The notes under the pieces were generated by a model. It was not told the origin of the DNA, ran no database searches, and saw only the letters and a list, made by a program, of their open reading frames with translations. A stretch of 22,880 nt of DNA, taken from positions 27,046 through 49,925 of the forward strand of contig DBRC01000035.1 in NCBI GenBank assembly GCA_002305505.1. The letters run 5' to 3'. The DNA is from Prevotella sp. UBA1378 (lineage in GTDB: Bacteria; Bacteroidota; Bacteroidia; Bacteroidales; Bacteroidaceae). The position numbers were made by a program, and so were the translations under genes. Below, one piece after another: positions 8,804 to 15,889 of the stretch. The first letter of the stretch is position 1. Each line of letters opens with the position of its first letter.

Positions 8804-10045
8804 ATGAAGAATCAACTTTATTGCTGCTTGGCAGCTGCCGTCTCGCTGTTGTCAGCAGCCTGCTCGCCGGGCGGTGAGTCTGTTGGTGAGGCAGTGGCCG
8901 GTGTGCCCTCCGTCATTGTGTCGCGTTCTACGGATGCCGCTTTCGAGTCGGCCGCTGCAGCCGTCGTCAATATGAAGGTGGGCTGGAATTTGGGCAATAC
9001 GCTTGAGAGCAACTCGAACGAGGTGAACGGATGGATAGAGAAATGGACCGACCGCTCGGTGAAGGCTTACGAAACGGCATGGGGACAGCCTCAGGCCACG
9101 CGCCAGCTGATGCACGAATTCCGCAAGATGGGATTCGGCGCCATTCGGGTGCCCGTCACCTGGTGGCCCCATCTCGATGCCGATACTGTCATCAACGAGC
9201 AGTGGATGGCACGCGTTGAGGAGGTTGTGGGGTACGTGCTCGACGAAGGCATGTACTGTATCCTCAATATCCACCATGACACGGGCGACCAAAGCTCTTG
9301 CTGGTTGCGTGCCGATGCCGGCAACTTTGATGCGCTCAACGCGCGTTTCGTAAAGATATGGCAGCAGATAGCAGGGCGTTTCCGCGACTATGATGAACGG
9401 CTGTTGTTCGAGGGGTACAACGAGATGCTCGACGTAAAGGGGCAGTGGAACTTCCCTTCCGTCCCTACGGCCTATGATGCCGTGAACGGTTATGCCCAAA
9501 GTTTCGTCAATACCGTGCGGGCCACGGGTGGAAACAATGCCAAGCGCAACCTCATCGTTTCTACCTACTGTGCCGGAAACGGGGGCAACTGGGGCGACTG
9601 CAACAAGGTGCTTTCGCTCTTTAAGGTGCCCACCGACACCGCCGGCGGGCATCTCGTGGTGGAAGTACACTCCTATAATCCTTGGCAGTGGGACAAGGAG
9701 CACGGCAAGTGGACGGCAGCCAATGCGGCGGATATCCACCAGATGTTCGCCAGGCTGAACAACCATTTCGTCAGCAAGGGCATCCCCGTGATAGTGGGTG
9801 AGTATGGGGCGATTGAGAGCGACACCACGGAAACCGACCAGGTTGAGGCCGGGAAATATGCCGCTTGCATCGTCAGTGAAGCCAAGAAATACAATATCGC
9901 CACGTTTTACTGGATGGGACTGATGGACGGTGCTGACCGTGCGAAGCTGAAATGGACGCGCCCCATCGTCACCGATTCGATCTTGAAAGCCTATTATGGC
10001 GATGCAGCCCTTTCCACGGGTATCCGGGCGGTGGTTTTGGATTAA
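8804..10045 (+). CDS. GH5 (GH5_4-like) endoglucanase/xyloglucanase lipoprotein
   Basis: This 413-residue protein is predicted to cleave beta-1,4-glucan or xyloglucan chains at the cell envelope. Residues 1-20 form a lipoprotein-type signal with the modified cysteine at C20 (LLSAAC). The GH5 barrel starts at KVGWNLGNTLES (58-69), a signature common in subfamily 4. The acid/base residue is E207 in FEGYNEM and the nucleophile is E333 in PVIVGEYGA. HSYNPW (289-294) supplies other conserved active-site residues. The start at ATG 8804 is preferred to an in-frame TTG at 8774, which would put ten polar residues before the signal. No Lys-acidic surface-export signal follows the cysteine, so its side of the outer membrane is uncertain. 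The stop codon lies inside a dispersed repeat (10035-10052). Confidence 0.9.
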   Translation: MKNQLYCCLAAAVSLLSAACSPGGESVGEAVAGVPSVIVSRSTDAAFESAAAAVVNMKVGWNLGNTLESNSNEVNGWIEKWTDRSVKAYETAWGQPQATRQLMHEFRKMGFGAIRVPVTWWPHLDADTVINEQWMARVEEVVGYVLDEGMYCILNIHHDTGDQSSCWLRADAGNFDALNARFVKIWQQIAGRFRDYDERLLFEGYNEMLDVKGQWNFPSVPTAYDAVNGYAQSFVNTVRATGGNNAKRNLIVSTYCAGNGGNWGDCNKVLSLFKVPTDTAGGHLVVEVHSYNPWQWDKEHGKWTAANAADIHQMFARLNNHFVSKGIPVIVGEYGAIESDTTETDQVEAGKYAACIVSEAKKYNIATFYWMGLMDGADRAKLKWTRPIVTDSILKAYYGDAALSTGIRAVVLD

Positions 10046-10052
10046 GGATTAA
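10035..10052 (+). repeat. TTTTGGATTAAGGATTAA repeat carrying a stop codon, copy 1
   Basis: The 18 bases are identical to 13211-13228. In both places the repeat is read in the same frame (TTG GAT TAA) and supplies the last two codons and the stop of the gene (GH5 here, the permease there). Here only the left half of the palindrome seen at 13206-13247 is present. Confidence 0.6.
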
Positions 10053-10067
10053 CGGTATATAGAGCCG

Positions 10068-11129
10068 CTATTGTGTGCTGTCTTTTTGTGCTGTGAAGGG
10101 GCGGCTGTCTGTAAGTTGGCCTTCACTGCCCTTTGCCGCTTCGTCGAGCGCCTTGCCAATGGTTTCCTGTAGGCGGATAAACTGGGGGCACGACATGTAT
10201 CCCATGTTTTTCTTCATCATCTGGCGCACGTCCTGCAGCGAACTTTCATAACACGCCATTTCGTTGTTGCGCTGCGTACGGTGCACGGCGGTGCGGTAGA
10301 TTTCATTCTCGCGCTCCATACGCAGGCGGTTGCACACCTTGCCCGCAATGGGTGCCACCACGGTGTCGAAGATGTGGTGCCCCTGTATGTAAAGATAGGT
10401 GTTTGCAGGCGTCAGGCCAAGCCCGCGCAGTTCTTCCTTCAGCCGTATATACGACTCCTTTGCACCGGGGTACTGCTGTTGCAGGGAATGTATCTTCCGC
10501 CCCACCTTGCTGCGCAGGTGGTCGATAGATTTCTGCGCTGCCTGGATATTGAAGCCGCCGGGGTCTATCACCTTGCAAAAGTCGGTAAGCGTGAAACGGG
10601 GATAGTTGCCCGTGCGGTACATCCATACCGACCAGATGAAGAGCGGATAGCAAGCCTCGCTGTACTGCCGCATGTAATCGACGAAATCAAAGATGGCATG
10701 GTCGTTGAGCGTCACCATCACACAGACATTGTGCAGGCTCTCGGCATAACACTGGTAGTTCTCGATGGAATACACGTAGGTATGGAAGACGTACGGGCTG
10801 TCGATGATATTACGCGACATCTGCGTAACGCCTTGCAGCAGGTAGTCGTAGTCGGCATCTACGCAGGCTATCATGTCGCGCCCCACGTTCTGCCCGATGA
10901 AGTTCATCAGCACCGACTTCTTTCCGCGCCGCAAGGTATCCTTCGAAGGCAGCATCACCTCGAAGAAACGCTTGTCGTTCTCGAACTTGCTGAGCACCGT
11001 ACGCCAGAACAGTATGTCGTCGTAGCTCTCTACGTAAGCAATAATCTTACGCCGTGCCGACTTTGAGCGCAGCTGGTTGGCCGCCTCGAAATAGCGTGAA
11101 TTGATATTGTCTTTCAGTCGCCGACTCAT
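10068..11129 (-). CDS. DUF4435 (TOPRIM-like) protein, PARIS AriB-like
   Basis: This 353-residue protein matches the DUF4435 pattern: AYVESYDD (E34) near the N-terminus, IACVDADYD (D91, D93), YSIENY (120-125) and a later GHHIF (250-254). An early glutamate followed by DxD about 57 residues on is the TOPRIM metal-binding layout. DUF4435 is the AriB effector of the PARIS anti-phage system, a TOPRIM nuclease restrained by its partner ATPase. An ATPase gene lies directly upstream with a 26-base gap, as expected for such a pair. I chose the start at 11129 because it begins the conserved region. A longer in-frame start would overlap the ATPase gene. The C-terminal 30 residues are polar and probably disordered. 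Whether this pair defends against phage or has another role is inference. Confidence 0.75.
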   Translation of the reverse strand: MSRRLKDNINSRYFEAANQLRSKSARRKIIAYVESYDDILFWRTVLSKFENDKRFFEVMLPSKDTLRRGKKSVLMNFIGQNVGRDMIACVDADYDYLLQGVTQMSRNIIDSPYVFHTYVYSIENYQCYAESLHNVCVMVTLNDHAIFDFVDYMRQYSEACYPLFIWSVWMYRTGNYPRFTLTDFCKVIDPGGFNIQAAQKSIDHLRSKVGRKIHSLQQQYPGAKESYIRLKEELRGLGLTPANTYLYIQGHHIFDTVVAPIAGKVCNRLRMERENEIYRTAVHRTQRNNEMACYESSLQDVRQMMKKNMGYMSCPQFIRLQETIGKALDEAAKGSEGQLTDSRPFTAQKDSTQ

Positions 11130-11155
11130 ATCCCCCGGTATCTTCCTGCCCTTGC

Positions 11156-11974
11156 TTAAACCGTTATGTCGCTCACCTCCGTCACCTTGTCCAGCCATCC
11201 GTTCATGATGACAGCCGGACTATGCGTGGTAAGGATAATCTGTACATTGGGGTTCAGCTCCACGATGTTCTCGATGAGATGCTGCTGCCAGTCTACATGC
11301 AGGCTCACTTCGGGTTCGTCCATGAACAACACGCAGTGCTGATTGTCTTCGATGAGCACGGTGAGCAGTATGGCCAGCATCTGCTTCTCGCCGCTTGAGA
11401 GCATATAGGGCGTGAGCTCCTCGCCTATCTGCGTGAAGAGTATCTCGTTCTTCGTGCGTATCAGCTTCTTGCCCGTTTCGGCAAAGAGCTTGTCCATCAT
11501 ATCTTGGAATTTCTTCTTCGGCTCACTGATGAGCTGGGCGCGCTGTGCCGCGTCGGGCGCACAGCTCTGCAACACCTCTATAATCCGGTTGCCCACATTC
11601 ACCTGATAGTCGAGATACTTGCGCTGCAGCTGATAAAGCTGCCAGTCGAGCTCGGTTGTCACCGAAGCATCCACCACCTTGTTCACCAAGTCGCTCGACA
11701 TCAGCGGGCGGTCGAACGAACGGATTACGTCGCAGCGAATCCAGCGGGCATCCGCCGGCACCACCTTGATGCGCACGCCTTTCAGCATGTGGCTCGGGAA
11801 GTCGCCGCCTTGCATCAATCCCCTCACTACCTTATTTAATATAGTGCTTTTCCCCACGCCATTGATGCCGCTAAGGATATTCACCTTAGGGTCGAGATTC
11901 CACACGATGTGCTTCATGCCGCTCCACAGCGAGTCGATTTCTATCTGTTCGATATAATCAGCGTATTTCTGCAT
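11156..11974 (-). CDS. ABC/AAA-type ATPase partner of the DUF4435 protein, AriA-like
   Basis: This 272-residue protein is a compact SMC/OLD-like ATPase. Walker A is GINGVGKST (36-44), the ABC signature is LSSGEKQML (192-200), Walker B is VLFMDEPE (215-222) and the H-loop is TTHSPA (249-254). It has no membrane segment or substrate-binding domain, so it is not a transporter subunit. The middle (about 85-185) is helical and may form the short coiled-coil insertion that such ATPases use to sense a partner. The start is the ATG at 11974, preferred to a TTG two codons earlier. It is shorter than AriA of the E. coli PARIS system as I recall it, so this is a relative or minimal form. It probably controls the DUF4435 protein. 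Confidence 0.8.
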   Translation of the reverse strand: MQKYADYIEQIEIDSLWSGMKHIVWNLDPKVNILSGINGVGKSTILNKVVRGLMQGGDFPSHMLKGVRIKVVPADARWIRCDVIRSFDRPLMSSDLVNKVVDASVTTELDWQLYQLQRKYLDYQVNVGNRIIEVLQSCAPDAAQRAQLISEPKKKFQDMMDKLFAETGKKLIRTKNEILFTQIGEELTPYMLSSGEKQMLAILLTVLIEDNQHCVLFMDEPEVSLHVDWQQHLIENIVELNPNVQIILTTHSPAVIMNGWLDKVTEVSDITV

Positions 11975-11995
11975 AGTCAAATGGTTTTATATGGG

Positions 11996-12003
11996 CAAAT
12001 ATA
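11996..12003 (-). promoter_or_regulatory. -7 promoter box before the ATPase-DUF4435 operon
   Basis: On the minus strand the bases read TATATTTG, a full match to TAnnTTTG, about 22 bases before the ATPase start. No convincing -33 box is present. The rest of the divergent region up to 12249 holds no gene I can see. Confidence 0.5.
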
Positions 12004-12249
12004 CAAAGAATAGCTGAAATATCCGCATTATTTTGGAAGATTAACGCAACGGTGGCCGTGGCGAATTCAATTGGCAAGTGTAAAGTTATACATCTTTTCC
12101 CTTTAATCACGCCAACGGGCCTTTCAAATCTTCATTCCTGCCATTAATAATGCTCTGCGCCGGAAGTATCGCGGCCATTAGACTTTTTAAAAATAGCCGA
12201 CAGTAATAGAAAAAAGAGAATTATCCCGCGACTACTCTCAACTTTTTAT

Positions 12250-12257
12250 TAATTTTG
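12250..12257 (+). promoter_or_regulatory. -7 promoter box before the EamA gene
   Basis: TAATTTTG matches TAnnTTTG, 19 bases before the ATG. The -33 region is weak. The leader would be very short, about 10-15 bases. Confidence 0.5.
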
Positions 12258-12276
12258 CAATCAAAAAACGAGAATA

Positions 12277-13221
12277 ATGGACAACAACCGACCACTCATC
12301 GCGCATATAAGCATGTTTTTGGCCTGCGCCGGATGGGGATTGATGGCACCTATCGGAAAGGATGCCATGACGCATGGCATCAGCGGTATCGACATGGTGA
12401 CCTTCCGCGTATGCGGCGCCTGCCTGCTCTTTTGGATTGCATCAATCTTCGCACCGCACGAGCATGTACCGGCAAAAGACCGGCTGATGTTTGCCGGTGC
12501 GGCACTGTTCGGGCTGGTGCTCAACCAATGCTGCTACACCATCGGCTTGAGCATCACCTCGCCCATCAACTCGAGCATCGTAACCACGTCGATGCCCATC
12601 TTCGCCATGTTGCTGTCGGCACTGATACTGAAAGAGCCGATAACCGGAAAGAAAGCAACAGGGGTGCTGATGGGGTGCAGCGGAGCATTGATCCTGATAC
12701 TGACGAGTGCTGCCCACGTCAGCGACAAGGTGGGCGACATACGCGGCGACTTGCTGTGCCTGTTTGCCCAGTTTTCGTTTGCGCTCTACTTGGCATTGTT
12801 CAATCCACTCATCCGCCGGTACAACGTATTTACCGTAAACAAATGGATGTTCTCATGGGCGTCGCTGGCCCTGCTGCCTTTCACCTACAGCCATGCATGG
12901 GCCACGCTCAATGCGCCGCTCCCGCTGTATACATGGCTCGAAGCCGGATATGTGGTAGTGATAGGCACTTTCGCGTGTTACATCCTCACCATGATAGGCC
13001 AGCGCACGCTGCGCCCCACGGTGGTCAGCGTATACAATTACGTGCAGCCCGTGGTGGCTGTTACGGTGAGCATAGCCATGGGCATAGGTATCTTCAAGTG
13101 GAGCCATAGCATCGCCGTATTACTGGTATTTGCCGGCGTGTGGCTGGTAACAAAAAGCAAATCGAGGAGGGATGCGGCAAAGGAATTACAGACTACGGAT
13201 GTATTGGATGTTTTGGATTAA
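12277..13221 (+). CDS. EamA/DMT-family inner-membrane permease
   Basis: This 314-residue hydrophobic protein has about ten predicted membrane helices in two halves, the layout of the drug/metabolite (EamA, RhaT-like) superfamily. The first half contains the typical stretch LNQCCYTIGL...ITSPINSSIVTTSMPIF (about 87-110), and the second half contains YILTMIGQRTLRPTVVSVYNYVQPVVAV (about 235-262), which resembles the equivalent segment in EamA proteins. Substrates vary widely (amino acids, metabolites, drugs) and cannot be named here. It is read divergently from the ATPase-DUF4435 operon and has its own promoter box. The gene ends in TTDVLDVLD, and the last codons and stop lie within a perfect palindrome (13206-13247), so the C-terminus may have been reshaped by that repeat. 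Confidence 0.88.
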   Translation: MDNNRPLIAHISMFLACAGWGLMAPIGKDAMTHGISGIDMVTFRVCGACLLFWIASIFAPHEHVPAKDRLMFAGAALFGLVLNQCCYTIGLSITSPINSSIVTTSMPIFAMLLSALILKEPITGKKATGVLMGCSGALILILTSAAHVSDKVGDIRGDLLCLFAQFSFALYLALFNPLIRRYNVFTVNKWMFSWASLALLPFTYSHAWATLNAPLPLYTWLEAGYVVVIGTFACYILTMIGQRTLRPTVVSVYNYVQPVVAVTVSIAMGIGIFKWSHSIAVLLVFAGVWLVTKSKSRRDAAKELQTTDVLDVLD

Positions 13222-13247
13222 GGATTAATCCTTAATCCAAAACATCC
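13206..13247. repeat. Perfect 42-bp palindrome spanning the EamA stop codon
   Basis: The sequence from 13206 to 13247 equals its own reverse complement, with the centre between 13226 and 13227. It contains TTTTGGATTAAGGATTAA (13211-13228), also found at 10035-10052, and a further CTTAATCCAAAA copy follows at 13248-13258. It could fold as a hairpin in RNA or a cruciform in DNA and may act as a terminator or be a mobile palindromic repeat. Confidence 0.75.
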
Positions 13248-13274
13248 TTAATCCAAAATATCTGTTACGTTTTC

Positions 13275-13305
13275 TTGTTTCATTCGAAGAATTATCGTAT
13301 TTTTG
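13275..13305 (+). promoter_or_regulatory. Promoter of the MerR-type gene
   Basis: TTG at 13275-13277 and TATTTTTG at 13298-13305 are separated by 20 bases, matching the Bacteroidota -33/-7 consensus. The ATG follows 36 bases later. Confidence 0.6.
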
Positions 13306-13341
13306 CAAACATAATCGTTTTTGATTGATAACACCGCAATT

Positions 13342-13692
13342 ATGGCATTGAACCTGAATAAGAATCTTAAACTGTACTACTCCATCAAGGAAGTAGCCGA
13401 GATGTTCGGACTAAACGAGAGCACCCTGCGTTACTGGGAGCAGGAATTCCCTTACCTCAAGCCGAAAACCAAAGGGCCAAGCAACGTGCGCCAGTATGCA
13501 GAAAAAGACATCGAACAGATCCGCCTGATTCATAACTTGGTGAAAGTGCGGGGATTCAAACTGGCTGCAGCCAAAAAAATCATTAACAACAACCGGGACG
13601 GAGCAGACAAGACTGCCGAAATCATCAACCGGCTGACGGAGGTTAAAGAACAGCTGCAGGCACTCAAAAAACAACTCGACTTCCTGCAATGA
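13342..13692 (+). CDS. MerR-family HTH transcriptional regulator
   Basis: This 116-residue DNA-binding protein carries the MerR winged-helix pattern at residues 12-80: YYSIKEVAEMFGLNESTLRYWEQEF, then the wing, then RQYAEKDIEQIRLI. A C-terminal coiled coil (about 88-114, TAEIINRLTEVKEQLQALKKQLDFL) would mediate dimerisation. There is no effector-binding domain and no cysteine, so it is not a metal or drug sensor of the classic type. Short MerR proteins like this are common and conserved in Bacteroidota, with unclear targets. I chose ATG 13342, because an upstream TTG at 13321 adds seven unsupported residues and lies close to the promoter. The gene stands alone between its own promoter and a 277-base non-coding stretch. 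Confidence 0.85.
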   Translation: MALNLNKNLKLYYSIKEVAEMFGLNESTLRYWEQEFPYLKPKTKGPSNVRQYAEKDIEQIRLIHNLVKVRGFKLAAAKKIINNNRDGADKTAEIINRLTEVKEQLQALKKQLDFLQ

Positions 13693-13880
13693 CCGCCCGT
13701 ATTCAAGGCTCTACGGACATTCAGGACGCTTTCTCGGAACCATAATCCAAAATCACCACGAAGCAATATAAGTATCCCATACCCTTGTTTTATTGTTCTA
13801 CAATTCGTTTATCCTGTTCTGTTATTCTGGTATTTGTTATTTTTTCGCCCATATTGTTTTCTATTTTAACCAAAATAAAC

Positions 13881-13888
13881 TATCTTTG
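13881..13888 (+). promoter_or_regulatory. -7 promoter box before the secreted-protein gene
   Basis: TATCTTTG is a full match to TAnnTTTG and would give a leader of about 75 bases before the ATG at 13970. The AT-rich 13693-13880 stretch holds no gene I can see. Confidence 0.55.
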
Positions 13889-13969
13889 CGGCAACGTCAT
13901 TCATAAACACGACTGAACTACTGAACCAACTAATTACAATTATATTTAATAACTAAAACAAAATTTGAA

Positions 13970-15016
13970 ATGAAAAAACTATTAACTTTAACAGTCATGG
14001 CACTATTTTGCGCTATCGGTGCAAACGCACAAGGCAAGTATACTTTGGCTGCTGGTGACACACATGAGTCGGGAAGCCAAATTACATCAGTGCCCAACAT
14101 TACTTTAACTTACGGAATATCCGGAGGCGTTGCTTTCAAAGCAGCAAAAGCAAACTCAAGTGTGGAAGGGTATGCTGCTTTCACTGAAGGCAACGGAGTA
14201 AACGGCAGCTCCACCGGAGGTACATTATATGTATTTAATCCGACAATAGACGGCTCCATAACTGTCGCAGTGGTCTTAAATGCCAATAAAAGTTTCTTTG
14301 TGTTAGAAGACGAAACCGCCTTGCCTGAATATGATGGCATAAAGGTAGATGCTAAGTATTATGGCACATATACATTTGGTGTGAAAGCAAACAAGACTTA
14401 TAAGGTATTTTGCACTGGTTCGAAATTAGGATTCTACGGATTCGAATTTGCTGAGGCACCTGCTAACATCACCGCCTCCGTCACAGCCGAAGGCAAGGGC
14501 TTGGCTACGTTCTGCAGCGACAAGGCTCTCGACTTCTCGGGTGTGGAGAACTTCGCAGCATATACCGCTACGGTAGAAGGCACGACGGTTACCTTTACAA
14601 AGGTAGACAAGGCTCCGGCTAATACGGGCCTGCTGATTCGCAACACAGCAGGCGAAACGGCTGCCGACTTCACCATCCCTGTTATTGCCGACGGCGGAAC
14701 CATCAGCGGCAACATGCTGGTAGGTACGATGAGCGACATCAACATCACCTGGGGCTATGTACTGAACAATGTAGCAGGCGTGGTAGGCTTCTACAAGTCC
14801 AACGACACGAAGGTGGCTGCCGGGAAAGCATACCTGAACGTTTCTTCTGACGCAAAGATGCTCAGCCTTAACTTCAACGACGGCGCAGCGACAGGCGTCA
14901 GCGAAATGAAGAATGCCGGCACTGCCGAGGGCGTTTACTATAACCTGAACGGCATGCGCGTGGAGAAGCCTGCTAAGGGGCTCTACATCCTGAACGGCAA
15001 GAAAGTGATAAAATAA
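13970..15016 (+). CDS. Secreted protein of unknown function with C-terminal sorting-like tail
   Basis: I do not recognise a catalytic family in this 348-residue protein. Residues 1-20 are a signal peptide (ending ANAQG). Residues about 22-160 look like a beta-sandwich ending in KLGFYGFEF, a pattern I associate with non-catalytic domains of Bacteroidales pectin-active enzymes (inference from memory). Residues about 165-305 form a second beta-rich part beginning ITASVTAEGKGLATF. The tail 322-348 (VYYNLNGMRV...GLYILNGKKVIK) matches the tail of the GH5 protein at 5104-7077 in form. The first 485 bases of the gene are visibly richer in A and T than the rest, with the change near 14456, which suggests a fused or mosaic gene. 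It is followed by a small protein gene and a strong terminator. Confidence 0.7.
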   Translation: MKKLLTLTVMALFCAIGANAQGKYTLAAGDTHESGSQITSVPNITLTYGISGGVAFKAAKANSSVEGYAAFTEGNGVNGSSTGGTLYVFNPTIDGSITVAVVLNANKSFFVLEDETALPEYDGIKVDAKYYGTYTFGVKANKTYKVFCTGSKLGFYGFEFAEAPANITASVTAEGKGLATFCSDKALDFSGVENFAAYTATVEGTTVTFTKVDKAPANTGLLIRNTAGETAADFTIPVIADGGTISGNMLVGTMSDINITWGYVLNNVAGVVGFYKSNDTKVAAGKAYLNVSSDAKMLSLNFNDGAATGVSEMKNAGTAEGVYYNLNGMRVEKPAKGLYILNGKKVIK

Positions 15017-15053
15017 AAGAGCAGCAATGAAACATATTAAAATAAACAAAGCA

Positions 15054-15239
15054 ATGAAAAAGAATTATTTGAAACCAAATACGGAGATTCTGATTGTCGA
15101 GACACAAGGTATGCTGGCTGGCTCCGACGCAGGTTTTTCATTCGATGGCGATACAGGCACAGGCGTACTGAACGAAACCACAGCCACGGGCGAGGCCATG
15201 AGCAAAGGTGGCTTTGATGCTTGGGGAGCGGACGAATAA
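15054..15239 (+). CDS. Small 61-residue protein of a Bacteroidales type (function unknown)
   Basis: The protein begins MKKNYLKPNTEILIVETQGMLAGS and continues with a Gly/Asp-rich tail ending GGFDAWGADE. The pattern of a short basic start, YLxPxxE, an acidic-hydrophobic stretch, LAGS and then a variable acidic tail recurs in small Bacteroidales proteins encoded near secreted proteins. No function is established that I know of. An in-frame ATG at 15027 would add nine residues (MKHIKINKA). I prefer 15054 because it begins the conserved part. The gene lies 37 bases after the secreted-protein gene and before a strong terminator, so the two are likely co-transcribed. There is no signal peptide or membrane helix. 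Confidence 0.65.
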   Translation: MKKNYLKPNTEILIVETQGMLAGSDAGFSFDGDTGTGVLNETTATGEAMSKGGFDAWGADE

Positions 15240-15266
15240 GCGCACATGGTGACAAACCACTCACTG

Positions 15267-15302
15267 GTAAATGCCGTTGCCCGGGTGGGCGGCGGCATTT
15301 AC
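15267..15302 (+). terminator. Strong terminator hairpin after the small protein gene
   Basis: Arms at 15267-15282 and 15287-15302 pair over 16 positions (two G-T pairs) around a four-base loop. Only a short T-poor stretch follows, so it may be partly dependent on other factors, but the stem is long and GC-rich inside. Confidence 0.65.
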
Positions 15303-15357
15303 TGTTAAATTATCACAAAATAACCCGGAAAAAGAAAGCACGTAACAGTTTTTAAAC

Positions 15358-15365
15358 TATATTTG
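15358..15365 (+). promoter_or_regulatory. -7 promoter box inside the AT-rich gap
   Basis: TATATTTG is a full match to TAnnTTTG. No clear -33 box is visible. It points rightward into the candidate RNA region and lies about 55 bases after the preceding terminator. Confidence 0.4.
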
Positions 15366-15371
15366 CAACAG

Positions 15372-15709
15372 GTAGCCGATGCTACGGAAGAAGGAAAGGC
15401 AAGCTTGTAAAAAAGATTTAATATATATGCACAAACAACACACATGCCACGTTTTTTTTAAAGTTTACAGAAGAGCAAGCTCGGAATATTTACACACATT
15501 TAAAAATCAAATAAAAAAACTAAGAAGGCCATTAAGAAATCAAAAACTAAGAAAAGGAAATGTCGATAAGACATACAAAGAGGTAGTAAGGTTGAATGCG
15601 TTAGGAAAGTTGCCGGACGACAACCAAACAAAAAGAAGGCGGCTGGATGAACGCGAAATCAGGAATCACCGGTTCAGGAGTCCAAAGCGATGGAATCCTG
15701 AACCTTTTT
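15372..15709 (+). ncRNA. Candidate non-coding transcript between promoter box and intrinsic terminator
   Basis: This stretch runs from just after a -7 box to a good intrinsic terminator at 15671-15709. It is rich in A and purine and unlike its neighbours. A reading frame of 127 Lys/Arg-rich codons (15379-15762) runs through it, but the terminator lies inside that frame and its composition is not protein-like, so I do not call it a gene. I recognise no known RNA family. It could also be degraded sequence. Confidence 0.3.
15671..15709 (+). terminator. Intrinsic terminator in the AT-rich gap
   Basis: GGTTCAGGA (15671-15679) pairs with TCCTGAACC (15696-15704). TCCA and TGGA pair further in (one G-A mismatch between), and TTTTT follows directly at 15705-15709. 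This is a textbook intrinsic terminator on the + strand, with no recognised gene before it. Confidence 0.65.
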
Positions 15710-15742
15710 ATATGGTATGCCCGCTACGGGCCATCCCATATA
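15709..15742. other. Second hairpin next to the terminator
   Basis: TATATGG...CCCG and CGGGC...CCATATA form a stem with one bulge around CTA. Its first base is the last T of the preceding terminator. Read on the minus strand it is followed by AAAAAGG, so it is not a classic terminator there. Its role is unclear. Confidence 0.4.
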
Positions 15743-15829
15743 AAAGAAATATGACATCTTGAATATTGCGGCCTAAAATAAAAAAACGGGGAAAATAAAA
15801 ACGAGCTGTAAAACCGATTCCCAGCCCAT

Positions 15830-15861
15830 TAACCCGGGGCCCTTATCCCGAACCCAGGTTA
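15830..15861. repeat. Dispersed 19-bp motif, copy 2, within a hairpin
   Basis: CCTTATCCCGAACCCAGGT occupies 15841-15859. Here the end of the motif also pairs with upstream bases (TAACCCGGG 15830-15838 with CCCAGGTTA 15853-15861, one mismatch). It lies just beyond the 3' end of the tRNA gene, where a leftward transcript could end. Confidence 0.5.
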
Positions 15862-15889
15862 CCGGCCCGTTTCCAATCAGTTAATCATG

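Noticed and set aside
10063..10116. Possible terminator AGCCGC...GCGGCT between GH5 and DUF4435 genes
   Set aside because: The loop is over 40 bases and the stem only six pairs, too weak to claim.
12255..13109. 284-codon frame overlapping the permease gene
   Set aside because: It is a shifted frame of the EamA gene, lacks membrane helices and has a mixed, unconserved composition.
15379..15762. 127-codon Lys/Arg-rich reading frame
   Set aside because: It runs through a strong intrinsic terminator at 15671-15709, has a composition that reflects A-rich DNA, and matches no family I know.
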